Assembly (NCBI GenBank): GCA_002964805.2
Contig: PUDQ02000033.1
Coordinates: 434,001-498,000, forward strand
Source: Trametes villosa
Lineage: Eukaryota > Basidiomycota > Agaricomycetes > Polyporales > Polyporaceae
Direction: 5' to 3'
Length of the DNA stretch: 64,000 bases
Each line of letters begins with the position of its first letter. Positions within the stretch are counted from its first letter, which is position 1. Positions 9,663-19,628 of the stretch are shown here, piece by piece. The position numbers were made by a program, and so were the translations under genes. Under the pieces are notes generated by a model. It was not told where the DNA came from. It worked only from the letters and a program-made list of their open reading frames with translations, and did no database searches.

Positions 9663-11085
9663 ATGCCACCGCGCAAGAGAAAAGCAACGGACGACCCGTA
9701 CACCGACTGGCCTGCCACGGCGGCAGGCTCCTCAAGCTACGCCTACTCTGCTGTGCCTGGCGCCTCGAGCCAGCCCGCTGCAGCCGCGAAGAAGCCGGCA
9801 GCGAAGAGACAGCGCAAGGACCCCAACGCACCTGTTCCAGAGAAGCGCGGCGCGATCTTCAAGAAGACATGCCCGAAGAACATATATGAGCGCGTCGCCA
9901 GAGGCGAGGGGCAGAGGTGTGTCGCGCTTGTTGTGGCGCGTCTGCCTAGAGCCAATACTGATACGGACGCCGCACGCGACAGGTTCTTCATGATTGACCG
10001 GCGGCGGCAAGGCAATGAGCTCAGGGAGGAGTTCAGCGTGCTGGGATCCACGGGCAACGTGAATATCTTGCCACAGCTTCGGGCGCAGCCGATGTGGCCC
10101 TGGCTCACTGTCGTATTTGCAGGTTTATACGGTCGCTATCGACAAGAAGCCGTCCTGCACTTGTAAGTGCCTCAGAGGACCGCTGGTTACTCGGGAACTG
10201 ACTAGTCTGTAGGCCCCGACGCGATGAAAGGCAACCATTGCAAGCACATCGTAAGCCACTCGTTTTATGTGGCGCAGACCTAACACACTCACGCTTTCGT
10301 TTAGTTATTCATCTTCCTGAAAGGTACGGAGTGGCGCTCAGTAACTCGTCCCGGACTTATATCCTAACCCTTCACTTGGTCGCTCAGTCCTCCAGGTCAC
10401 CCAGGCATCCGGATACTGGTACCAGAAGTGAGCATTTTGTCTCCGCCCTGTTGTCCCATCACTCATTGGTCTGTAGGGCACTTCTCACCTCTGAACTGGA
10501 GATTATCTTTGCCGAGGCCCCACGTTCGCCGGCCGCCATCGCTCATGAACGTATCCGCAACGCGTACGCACAGGCCACCGGGAAGGCACTTGCATCCGGT
10601 TCCCAGAAGGGTAGCAAGAAGCGGCTGCCCGAAGCGGAGGACGACTGTCCCGTCTGCTACGAGAACATGCACGGCACCGCGGAGAAGCTGCTGGTATTCT
10701 GCGACGAGTGCGGCAATGGACTGCACAAGGAGTGCTTCCAGCAGTGTAAGCTTCGACATGTGAACGAGTACGCTGACTATCGGGCTTACACGTACGTATT
10801 GCAGGGACGAAAGCGGCGAAGGGCAATGCGACATGCGTGTTCTGCCGTGCGAAGTGGGTCACCCCTACCGCTGCCGGAACAGGGAAAGCCGCTGCGCGGT
10901 CGGTGGAGGGATACCTCAACCTGGCCGACGCCGCCGGCTTGAGCCCCGTTCGCGACACTAGCACTTGTAAGCCTTTACTCTGCTCTTTGTCTACGCCATA
11001 TTACTGACCGGTCGAGCTAGACTACCATGGTCCCACTCGAGGGCGTCGCTACTACGGCTTCCGGGAGTACGAGGATTACCTGTGA
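9663..11085 (+). CDS. SWIM zinc finger plus RING finger protein (putative E3 ubiquitin ligase)
   Basis: Likely ubiquitin ligase of the SWIM-RING type (ZSWIM2-like). The start at 9663 opens a Lys/Arg-rich N-terminus (MPPRKRKATDD, later KKPAAKRQRKDP) that resembles a nuclear localisation signal. After splicing, YTVAIDKKPSCT joins CPDAMKGNHCKHI, forming the CxC...CxH SWIM finger. Next comes LFIFLKVLQVTQASGYWYQK joined to ALLTSELEIIF, a linker typical of fungal SWIM-RING proteins. The RING begins DDCPVCYENMHG and continues VFCDECGNGLHKECFQQ, then CVFCRAKWV. The last exon encodes a short Tyr/Gly-rich tail ending YYGFREYEDYL. At least seven small introns are needed. Substrate and pathway are unknown. 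Confidence 0.82.
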
Positions 11086-11719
11086 CCTCGTCTATCCGGC
11101 GTCCAGATCCGCTCCAAGCCGTTACACTACGTCGCATCATAATCAGGGGTACAGTACTGTACATTGGTATACTCTTCTTGAATCGTGTTTCTTTTTCCTC
11201 CCCATGTCTCGCCGCATGTCTCAACGACAATCGCAAATCCCCGCCGCAATTCGCCGCTGATCTCGATCGAAGTTGCTTGGTTTGGCGTGGACGACGAGCG
11301 CAACCCAGTGGGCACAGCCTGTGACACAATTCCGTATGTCTAAACTTGGGCAGTGGGTGTGCTGTCGTTCACTCGGTGATGTGCATATACGCCCACGAGG
11401 TACTGTTTAGAACAAGCTGCAGCAAACCGGCATGTTGGCATTATGTTCGCGAGCGCCAGACGCTCGTCCAGGGCCGGGTATGGAAGCGCTCATGCTTCCG
11501 GTCATATGGACCACATGGCGCCCCTGGAAAGGGAGGACTTCTGGCAGCTGACGCTTCTATCCCGCCTCCAGCGCCCTCAACCGCCCGGCACCGGGCTCTG
11601 CGAACCTAGCGTGAGTTGCCGGCCGCAGTTATATACTTCCCACATGTCTCCGGTCCAAGACGCCCCTGGATCCAACGAGCCTCCACCACCCTCCCAACAT
11701 CCCCCCTACGTACATAGCG
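11086..11719. other. Intergenic region, no gene recognised
   Basis: About 630 bp between the SWIM-RING stop and the first aldolase start. Short frames exist on both strands, none with recognisable domains or splice structure. It presumably holds the 3' UTR and the promoter of the aldolase gene. Confidence 0.5.
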
Positions 11720-12956
11720 ATGTCTACCACCGTGAGCGACGCAGACTACATTGGTAACAGCCGCAATGTGGCTGTTGGTGCGCCGCCAATGCCGCACAAG
11801 TTCACCTCGAAAGAACACGAGCGCGAGTACCTGAAGTTCCGCCTCGCCCAGGCGTACAGGATCTTCGGTGAGTGACACGTTCTGTTCACTAAAGTATACG
11901 ACGGCTCACGCTCTATTCAGGGAAGCTTGGGTATGACGAGGGTGTCGCAGGGCACATCACCGTCCGAGTGCGTTGCCCGCAGCCCCGCATGTCGCCTTGC
12001 TGAGCGCCCGTATGGGTGATACAGGACAGCATCCGTCGGGACTGCTTCTGGGTGAACCCCTTCGTATGTTGCTCACACCCAGGAGATCGACTGTGTCCCT
12101 CACAGCCTTCTCTCCCAAGGGCAAACACTTCTCGCTCCTCCAACCGGAGGACCTCATCCTCGTCAACCACAACGCCGAGGTGCAGGCCGCAGAGTCGGGC
12201 CCGAACACGCTGCTCAACAAGGCCGCCTTCATGATCCACGGCGCCATCCACGCCGCGCGCCCGGACGTGCACTGCGCCGCGCACTCGCACTCGGTCTACG
12301 GCCGCGCGTTCTCGACGCTCGGCAAGGAGCTCTCGATGATCACGCAGGATAGCTGCGCGTTCCACGAGGTGAGCCCCGAGCGCGGCGGAGGTTTAGATCC
12401 CACAGCGCGCTTCGCGCGGACACCACAGTCACTGATCATCGAACCTTGTTGCGACAGGACCACGCCCTGTACAACCAGTACGGCGGCCTCGTCCTGGGCG
12501 AGGAAGAGGGCGAGCAGATCGCGAAGTCGTTGGGGTCGAAGAAGGTATGGCTCCCTCCATCCCAGCACGAGCGAGATATCTGACACGGTGTCTAGGCTGC
12601 AATCCTACAGGTGAGCGTCGGCGCTGGAAGCATACAGAGTTTGATTCACTGACGGAGGGCGTTAGAACCACGGCCTGCTCGTCGCTACGGACAGCATCGA
12701 GGCGACGCTGCACTTCTTCATCACGATGGAGAAGTCGTGCCAGGTCCAGCTCGCCGCCGATGCGGCCGCGGCGGGTATTGGGCGCAAGCCGATCGAGATA
12801 CCCGCTGAGGAGGCGGCGATGGTGTACAAGGTGACCGGGACGAACTACGCGGGCTGGTTCAGCGGGCGGGGGCACTTCGAGCTGCTGGAGAACCAGGAGG
12901 GAGTGAGCTTCGACTTTGAGCGCGGGCGGCCTGTTCGGGCGTTGTCGAGGTTGTAG
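11720..12956 (+). CDS. Class II aldolase/adducin domain protein, tandem copy A
   Basis: Zinc-dependent aldolase/epimerase-fold protein of the class II aldolase/adducin N-terminal family; the substrate in fungi is not established. The start at 11720 gives MSTTVSDADYIGN, then KFTSKEHEREYLKFRLAQA. Later exons give KLGYDEGVAGHITVR, DCFWVNPFGKHFS, SGPNTLLNKAAFMIH and the zinc-ligand motif AAHSHSVYGRAFS. DHALYNQYGG and QNHGLLVATDSIEATLHFF follow; the His of QNHG is the third ligand. A 15-nt microexon at 12596-12610 encodes AAILQ and is required to reach QNHG. Length is about 290 residues, normal for the family. The next gene is a close paralogue on the same strand. Confidence 0.9.
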
Positions 12957-13538
12957 AGCTTTGGGTCGGTTTGGACACAGTTGTGTAAGGGAATTTCTTG
13001 GAATTGGTGGCGTACTCGCTGGTGGACGGTGTCTGTGAATGCGCGTCGGTGTTGTATTGGGCAGGCGAACTGTATGTATTACCTCTGTACGTGTCTATCT
13101 TGTCAGGAACCACCAAGTACTACGAACTCGGGCTTGTAGCTCTGCGAGTCCGTGAAGCTCGGAATGTGCCGGCCTCTGTATTAGGCGCCTATACCCATGA
13201 CGCGCCGCCACAGCTGGTCGCGATGCCGTGGCTCTGCTCACTCTTCCTCCCACTTCCACCCTAACAGCCGAGCTCGAGCGTGACCACCGCCGTAAACTTT
13301 CCCCAATACAAGCGCACTTCTATCTCCCACCAGACGTTCAAAAATATGCTCGAAGGCCACCTGATGCGCCCAAGTTAGCCTCGCTCTTGACTTGCCTGAA
13401 TGTCTGTCGGCAAGTGCAGTTCTACAACTGCAGTGAGGGTTTCTACCGGCGCACCGTGCGAGGGTATAAGAGCCTACCTCTCGCGTGTGATGGACTCAGG
13501 AGGCTTGCTCCCCTGTCGTATCAGCCCCGCACACCGCT
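12957..13538. promoter_or_regulatory. Intergenic region with TATA box of aldolase copy B
   Basis: A TATAAG core at 13465-13470 lies 69 bp upstream of the copy B start codon at 13539, a plausible core promoter position. No additional gene is seen in the rest of this 582 bp gap. Confidence 0.5.
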
Positions 13539-14785
13539 ATGTCTCTCCCGCCAGTCGAAGTCCCCGTCGCGCCGTATGAGGGTGCAATGCGGCACGCTTC
13601 TGCTATCGGCGACTTACCTCTTCCTCCCAAGTTCACGTCTAAGCAGAAGGAGCGCGAGTACATCAAGTTCCGCCTCGCTCAAGCGTTCAGGATCTTTGGT
13701 GGGTCCGGACGTGCTCGGATTGTCAAACGCAGTCGGACAATAATCTCATCGTATATGCGCATTTCAGGGAAGCTTGGGTACGATGAGGGCATTGCAGGGC
13801 ATATTACTGTCCGGGTAAGCAGTAATGCACGGTGCTACACGCGTATGAACACGAGCACTCACGAGTTGCATCAGGACTCCATCCGTCCTGACTGCTTCTG
13901 GGTGAACCCATTCGTGCGTCTGAATCTTAACTATCACCTTTCGTACACCGACTTACATACGCGCGTCACAGGGCAAGCATTTCTCGCTAATTCAACCTGA
14001 GGACCTCCTGCTCGTGGACCACCACGCCAACGTTCAAATCGCCGAGTCGGGCCCTAACACGCTCCTCAACCGAGCGGCGTTCATGATCCACTCGACCGTC
14101 CACGCCAAACGCCCGGACGTGAACTGTGCCGCCCACTCCCACTCAATCTACGGACGCGCCTTCTCTGCGCTCGGCAAGGAGCTGGATATCATCACCCAAG
14201 ATAGCTGCGCGTTCTACGAGGTGAGGAACACGGGCGTGTCGGGCTTCGTCGGCACTGATCTCCACAACTTATGTTCACAGGACCACGGCGTGTACAACCA
14301 GTACGGCGGCGTCGTATTGAGCGAAGAAGAGGGAGAAAATATCTCGAAGGCGCTTGGGAACAAGAAGGTACGCCCCTATCCTACTCTTCAACGAAGCCAA
14401 GCATCACTACCCTGACGTCGTCCGCAGGCCGTTATCTTGCAGGTCAGCTGCGCGCACGGCTCATCTGCCGTATCCGCCTACTCACGAGACAATGCAGAAC
14501 CACGGCCTGCTGGTCGCCACGAATAGCATCGAAGCGACGCTCCACTTCTACGTCTCGCTGGAGAAGTCGTGCCAGGTGCAGCTCGCCGCGGACGCCGCCG
14601 CGGCGGGCACGGGCCGCCCGACGCGGAAGATCCCCCCGAAGGAGGCCGGGTTCACGCACGGGGTCGTCGGCACGATGTACGCGGGGTACTTCAACGGGCT
14701 GTCCCGCTTCCAGCTGCTCGAGGCGCAGGAGGGCGTGTCGTTTGACGCGGCGCGCGGGGTGGCGGTGGTGAAGGCGAAGTTGTGA
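13539..14785 (+). CDS. Class II aldolase/adducin domain protein, tandem copy B
   Basis: Paralogue of the gene at 11720-12956 with the same order of motifs: FTSKQKEREYIKFRLAQA, KLGYDEGIAGHITVR, DCFWVNPFGKHFS, SGPNTLLNRAAFMIH, AAHSHSIYGRAFS, DHGVYNQYGG and QNHGLLVATNSIEATLHFY. All putative zinc ligands are kept. The N-terminus (MSLPPVEVPVAPYEG) differs from copy A. The same 15-nt microexon is used here (14428-14442, encoding AVILQ), which dates it to before the duplication. The end differs (VKAKL versus RALSRL). The start at 13539 follows a TATA box by 69 bp. Confidence 0.9.
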
Positions 14786-15556
14786 GGGACGAGCTTCTGT
14801 ATAAACCGCTGAGTCAAAATGTGAGCGTAAGACCACTCGTCAGCAATTTTGGATCGATTGTATGCGCCGTTTCGCTGATGTTCTCTGCAGTCTTAAGACT
14901 GCTACATGCCCTCGCTCTGTGCCGTGTAAGATAGTGTGCATCATATGCTGCTGTGCTTCTGTGCAAGATACCGTGCGATCTCCCAGACCCGTTCAAATGT
15001 CGATGTAGGGCAAGCCATCACAAAGGTTGTATAGTTGATGTAGGTACTCGTCGCGGCTTGCCGCTAACTCATTGAACACATGGAAATGCGGTTCGATCTG
15101 GTCGTGTGAGTGACTATCTTTTAATCTCGTCCGTCCCGTACAGTTATTTCAGGATGCCCGTAGGCCACTTCGGTCCGCGCTGGACTTATCTGCAGAGTTC
15201 AATCGTCCACGGCCAACGGCCTGGAACCCTCTGCTCGACAAGCAAATAGCACCAAAAGCTTCGCCAGGTAAAGCAGCACGTAAAGGAAGACGTTCATGTG
15301 CTCTGCGATGCTCTCTCTTCGGAACCCTCCCTGCACAAACTTCTGCGCTTCTGCATATCTGACAGGTTCATCTCCTCAAGGTTAGAGCATTGTACCACCA
15401 ATAGCGATTTTCGTGAACGAACGTGCTTGCTGAAGGGTATTGACTCCCTTTTTATCTCTATTGCTTCCTGCGCATACCACGCTGTCAAGCAAGAGGCCTA
15501 TACTCTTCCGACGTGCTCCCTGCCCGCGTTGCCCAGTCTGTCTCAGCCCAGTCGCC
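14786..15556. other. Intergenic region, no gene recognised
   Basis: Nothing with coding character is seen in these 771 bp, which should hold the 3' UTR of aldolase copy B and the promoter of PhoD copy A. I found no CACGTG (Pho4-type) site here. Confidence 0.5.
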
Positions 15557-18500
15557 ATGAAGCTCTTCAAGCTACTGGCCGTCCTTTTTGCATGCGGGTT
15601 GGTATCTGCGACGGAGCTGTTTGATCGAAACTTGGCATATTCTTCGCCTTTTGTGAAGGCGCCGCAGGTGAGCGCCCGCCGTATACTTTCAATACCTACA
15701 GCTGACCAATTTGCGCACAATGTAGCTGTCGCACGACACCCGTTCGCTTCAGGCTCGCCACATAAACCATGTCAAGAGGCAGCTCTTGGATACGCAAAGT
15801 TCGGACGGCTTCAAGGACGAGCACTACCCGACGTTCTACGGCGGAGACTTCACCGACGTACGTGAACTGTTCACCAGGACGTCTTGTGCCCCTGCCTAAC
15901 CTTCCGCCACGGTACTAGAGTCCGTTTATCTACAACGGCGGAGTCAACTTCACACACTCAGGTTCATCGTTACGCTTGTTGCACTACGCTGCTAGTCGCT
16001 CAAGCATATACCTTGCTTTGACAGTGGCTAGCGTACGTATCCTCCGCGTATCATGCTTCTCGCCAGATGTCTCGACGTAGATTCAACGCACAGGGCGACC
16101 CATTCCACGACTCCGTTCTGCTCTGGACTCGCGCTGTTCCTCTTGGCAGACCCGACCAAAGCATCCCCGTCTGCGTCTCCTACAAGATTTTTGACAACCC
16201 GGAGCTGCATGGACAGCCACTTGACGCGAGCGACGCGAGCGACGCGTTCACGAGCTACGATGTCGACTTCACGCTCAAAGTGGAGGCGAAGAACCTGAAG
16301 CCCGATACGGCGTACTGGTACCAGTTTGCTGATTGTACGAACCCGAAGACGGTGAGCCCGGTAGGGAGGACTCGGACCATCGCGAGTAACGACAGTGCGT
16401 GGCTCTACATCGACGGTCTCTGTACCCTGACTTTCGAGCTCGCCGCAGCGCCTGCGCACCTCGTAAACCATGGCAAACCCCTCACATTCGCTGTGTTCAG
16501 CTGTGCGCGGTACCAGGACGGTGCGTACACCGTCAGTCGATGCTGCAGCTGCCGTGTTCAGAATACTCTGCCGCCCAGGTTACTTCAACGCGTATGGTGT
16601 GGCCGCCCACAACACATCTACAGACATCTTCGTGCATCTCGGAGACTACGTACGTGACTTGTCTGCCTTGCGGTCGATTGCAGTATCTTCTGAGCTTCAT
16701 GCCTCTAGATATACGAATCTCTGGGAGACGGGTACGGAGATGTCTCGTGCCGTTTAAATGGCGCCTGATGCTGCTGTTAACGCAGTGCTCCCATCGGGCG
16801 CGAGACTCTTGGTCGGGAACTTGCGACGATCGAGGACTACCGAGGTCGGTTGAATCAATACAGGACCGACGTTAGCTTGGTGTATGCGCACCAGAATGCA
16901 CCTTGGATCGCCGTTTGGTAAGCCCTCTTATCCCTCAGTGTCTTCATGTGGCCCTGTCAGCCTTGCTAAACGTTTGCCCATGTTTAGGGTGAGTGCAACG
17001 ACGCATTGAGTATTCCCCTCCACCACGAACACATCATCCTCTAGGACGATCATGAAGTCGCAGACCAAGCCTGGAAGGCCGGCACCGCTGACAGCAACGA
17101 CACGGAGGTCGGCTGCAGCTTCTCCCCCTCCGGCGCGTGCTTCACAGACCGGAAGCTCGCCGCCGTCCGAGCCTACCATGAGTGGATGCCTATCAGACAA
17201 GTCGACCCCGACGACAAGCTCCGCGTGTGGCGCAACTTCCAGATCGGCAAGCTGCTGGTAAGACGTTCGGCGGTGCCCGTAAATGCTGCGAAAGAACCAC
17301 TGACCTCGTATGTAGGACCTCACTATGCTCGATACCCGTCAGATATCTCGCTCGTTGCGTCGACATGTAGTCACTCAGCGGCCTTTACAGGTCAATACGA
17401 TCGAGATATCACGGATGTGAGTGTCGTAGGTTGGTAGACGTTCCTCGCCGACTAACATTTGACTGTCAAGTTGTACTACAACACTGGTGAGCACACCTCG
17501 TTGCGGATTAGACTCACATGACGATTGTGAGCATGCTTTGCCCGCCCTAGAATGTACGTGCAATACCTTCTATCATTGCAGGTGCGTGTTGACAGCGTCG
17601 TAGTCATCGACTCGATCGCCGACGAGAAGGAGCGTTCCCTGATGGGTGCACCACAGGAGACCTGTGAGTAATCAATGACCCGTCTATCCGCTTCCCCATG
17701 ACACTTCGCCGAAACCACTTGAAGGGTTCCGTAACACGCTTTTGGCGTCCAAGGAAAGGGGCGCGGTCTGGCGTATCGTTGGGCATGTGTATATCCCTTC
17801 CAGTCTGATACACACCCCTGACGGTAGAGTTCGCAGTCAACAGATCGTGTTCACGCAAATAAATCTCACCACGGGCTGTAAGCAGCCACTTACCCCTCGA
17901 TATTTTACGCTGATCACTGGCATGCTGTCCATAGACGATGTCGTGAGTAATCATGCGGCACAACCTGACTGCTCAACTCACAAGACACTGCCTAGGATGC
18001 GTGGGATGGCTACCGGGCGAACCGAAACCGCGTCCTCGACCATTTGTACGCCAACGATATCAGCAACACCATCATCCTCGCAGGAGACTCGCATGCAAAC
18101 TGGGCCAGCGACCTTGCCCGTGAGTATCAATGACTCGCACATTCGTACCCCTCTTACACATATTTTGTACTAGGTCCGAATGATACTGTCACGTACGTCC
18201 AACCGCGATACTCGCATGTCTCATCTTCACAACCCTTTCGCCTCTCCAGGTACGATTCTCGAACAGGCAAGGGTGCCGTCGGCGTCGAATTCGCGGGCAC
18301 AGCAGTGTCGTCCACGTCCACGTTCGGTGCCGGTATCTTGCCAGACGCCGCCAACGAGATCTCGCGGCACTACGTGCGGAACAACGCAGACTTGCAGTGG
18401 AGCGAAGGCTCGTACCGCGGCTTCTTCACGCTTACACTCAACACGACCACCGCCACCGCAACGTACTACGCGATGCGGAACGGCAGTGAGTGTAATTTAA

Positions 18501-18731
18501 TATATCGGTGAAAGTGGGAGACGCTAACGAGCCTGTAAAGGCTCCGCGAACCTGGATGCGTTTGCTAGTGCTTCCTTTGTCGTCGAAGCAGGTGAGTCGC
18601 CTTCCGTGATGGTTGTCCGTACGACTGTATAAAGCTGACAATGGCTCTGCCCTCTACCAGGCGAGAACAAGATATCTCGCCCTGTGGCCGGCGGGCGAGT
18701 CGCCGCGGGAGTCCTAAAGATACAAGGTTGA
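15557..18731 (+). CDS. Secreted PhoD-like phosphatase, tandem copy A (24 exons, microexons)
   Basis: PhoD-family metallophosphatase (alkaline phosphatase D or phosphodiesterase type). A signal peptide is present (MKLFKLLAVLFACGLVSA). Reconstructed motifs in order: FTHSVASGDPFHDSVLLWTR, YNAYGVAAHN-type region, VHLGDYIYESLGDG, APWIAVW-DDHEVADQAW (metal-binding DDHE), DPDDKLRVWRNF, LTMLDTRQYDRDITD, IADEKERSLMG, VGQQIVFTQIN, DAWDGYRANRNRVLDHL, GDSHANWASDL and LQWSEGSYRGFFTLTL. About 24 exons are needed. Very small ones are at 16025-16032 (8 nt), 16988 (1 nt), 17471-17486 (16 nt), 17551-17553 (3 nt), 17935-17942 (8 nt) and 18174-18192 (19 nt). The intron 17783-17836 has a GC donor. Family assignment is strong; enzymatic specificity and the microexon structure need RNA data. 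Confidence 0.88.
16988..16988 (+). other. Inferred 1-nt exon (G) in PhoD copy A
   Basis: The upstream exon ends GCC GTT TG at 16917 and the downstream exon begins GAC GAT CAT GAA at 17045. A single G at 16988, flanked by AG and GTGAGT, is the only base that restores the frame as TGG-GAC-GAT (W-D-D-H-E). The flanking introns are 70 nt (16918-16987) and 56 nt (16989-17044). Confidence 0.7.
17551..17553 (+). other. Inferred 3-nt exon (AAT) in PhoD copy A
   Basis: AAT lies between an acceptor (CCCTAG) and a donor (GTACGT). Inserted between the ACT-G end of the 16-nt exon and TC-ATC, it yields NTEFIDSIA. The same AAT exon occurs in copy B. Confidence 0.6.
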
Positions 18732-19628
18732 ACGCTGAAAGTTTGAGGCGCGCAGATCCGCGGCCAGAAGCAACAATTGACAGCAGCAGCGGAAAGGAAG
18801 TTTAGAGTTGCCCAAGTGACTACGAAGATCCGCAATGCCATTTCATACAGATTTAGAATGTCGGCGTTCTCAACATGAACTGCTTTTTGAGTTGCGTTCA
18901 TCTCAAGTTCCTCGCCCTCGGCCACCACGGAGGCAGCACCAGTGGACAATGCTGCATCCAGCTGCAACGCGTCTGGCACCTCTCTGCCAACTCTGCTGAT
19001 GTGCCAGGCATACCCGGAGAACAAGGGGTACTGATCGATTCTCTTGAATCTGAGAGACACAGAGAGGTATGATCAAACCTCTCGGATAGAGCCGCATCAG
19101 CTCGATCCCTCTGAGAAACTCTCGCCCCAATCAAGAGCGAGCTCTTTCTCAGCACGGGATCTTCTGGACTACTACATAGAGCTGTCCAGGCTTGAGATTC
19201 ATGTGCGTCCTTCTGCATGGCCGCCTTCTTACACCACTATCGAGACAGTGTGGGAGAGTACGGAGACAACGGTACGTACAACACCGTTCACGTGTATGAC
19301 GCTCTTCCGACCCACGAAGCTTTCAGCAGTAACCCCACCGCTCGCGGCCCGCGTCATCTTACTTTCACCGACCTGCGTCCATCAGCTGCAAACTCAGCCC
19401 GCTTCTTCAGGCAAAGACTACCAATAACCTGCGCAGCTAGCGAACGTGCGCACTACAACGTCCCGGATTGCGATATTCTATGTGATTCCGCCGGGCAACA
19501 ACCGCATGCTACTTCGTGGAGCATGCCTTCGTTCATGGTCCACGTTCATCTCTGCGACGCCCATAAAATGAGGAGCACTTCCGCCCATTGAGAACGTCCC
19601 CGTAGCGCTGCGGCAAGTTCTGGCTGGG
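18732..19628. other. Intergenic region between PhoD copies
   Basis: About 900 bp with no recognised gene. A 124-codon open frame (19217-19591) has no family resemblance and no splice context, so I do not call it. The promoter of PhoD copy B must lie here. Confidence 0.5.

Noticed and set aside
17554..17603. AG|GT at 17580-17583 in PhoD copy A as a zero-length (recursive) splice site
   Set aside because: Splitting there would leave a 22 nt intron, too short. The AAT exon with introns of 64 and 50 nt explains the segment better and is matched in copy B.
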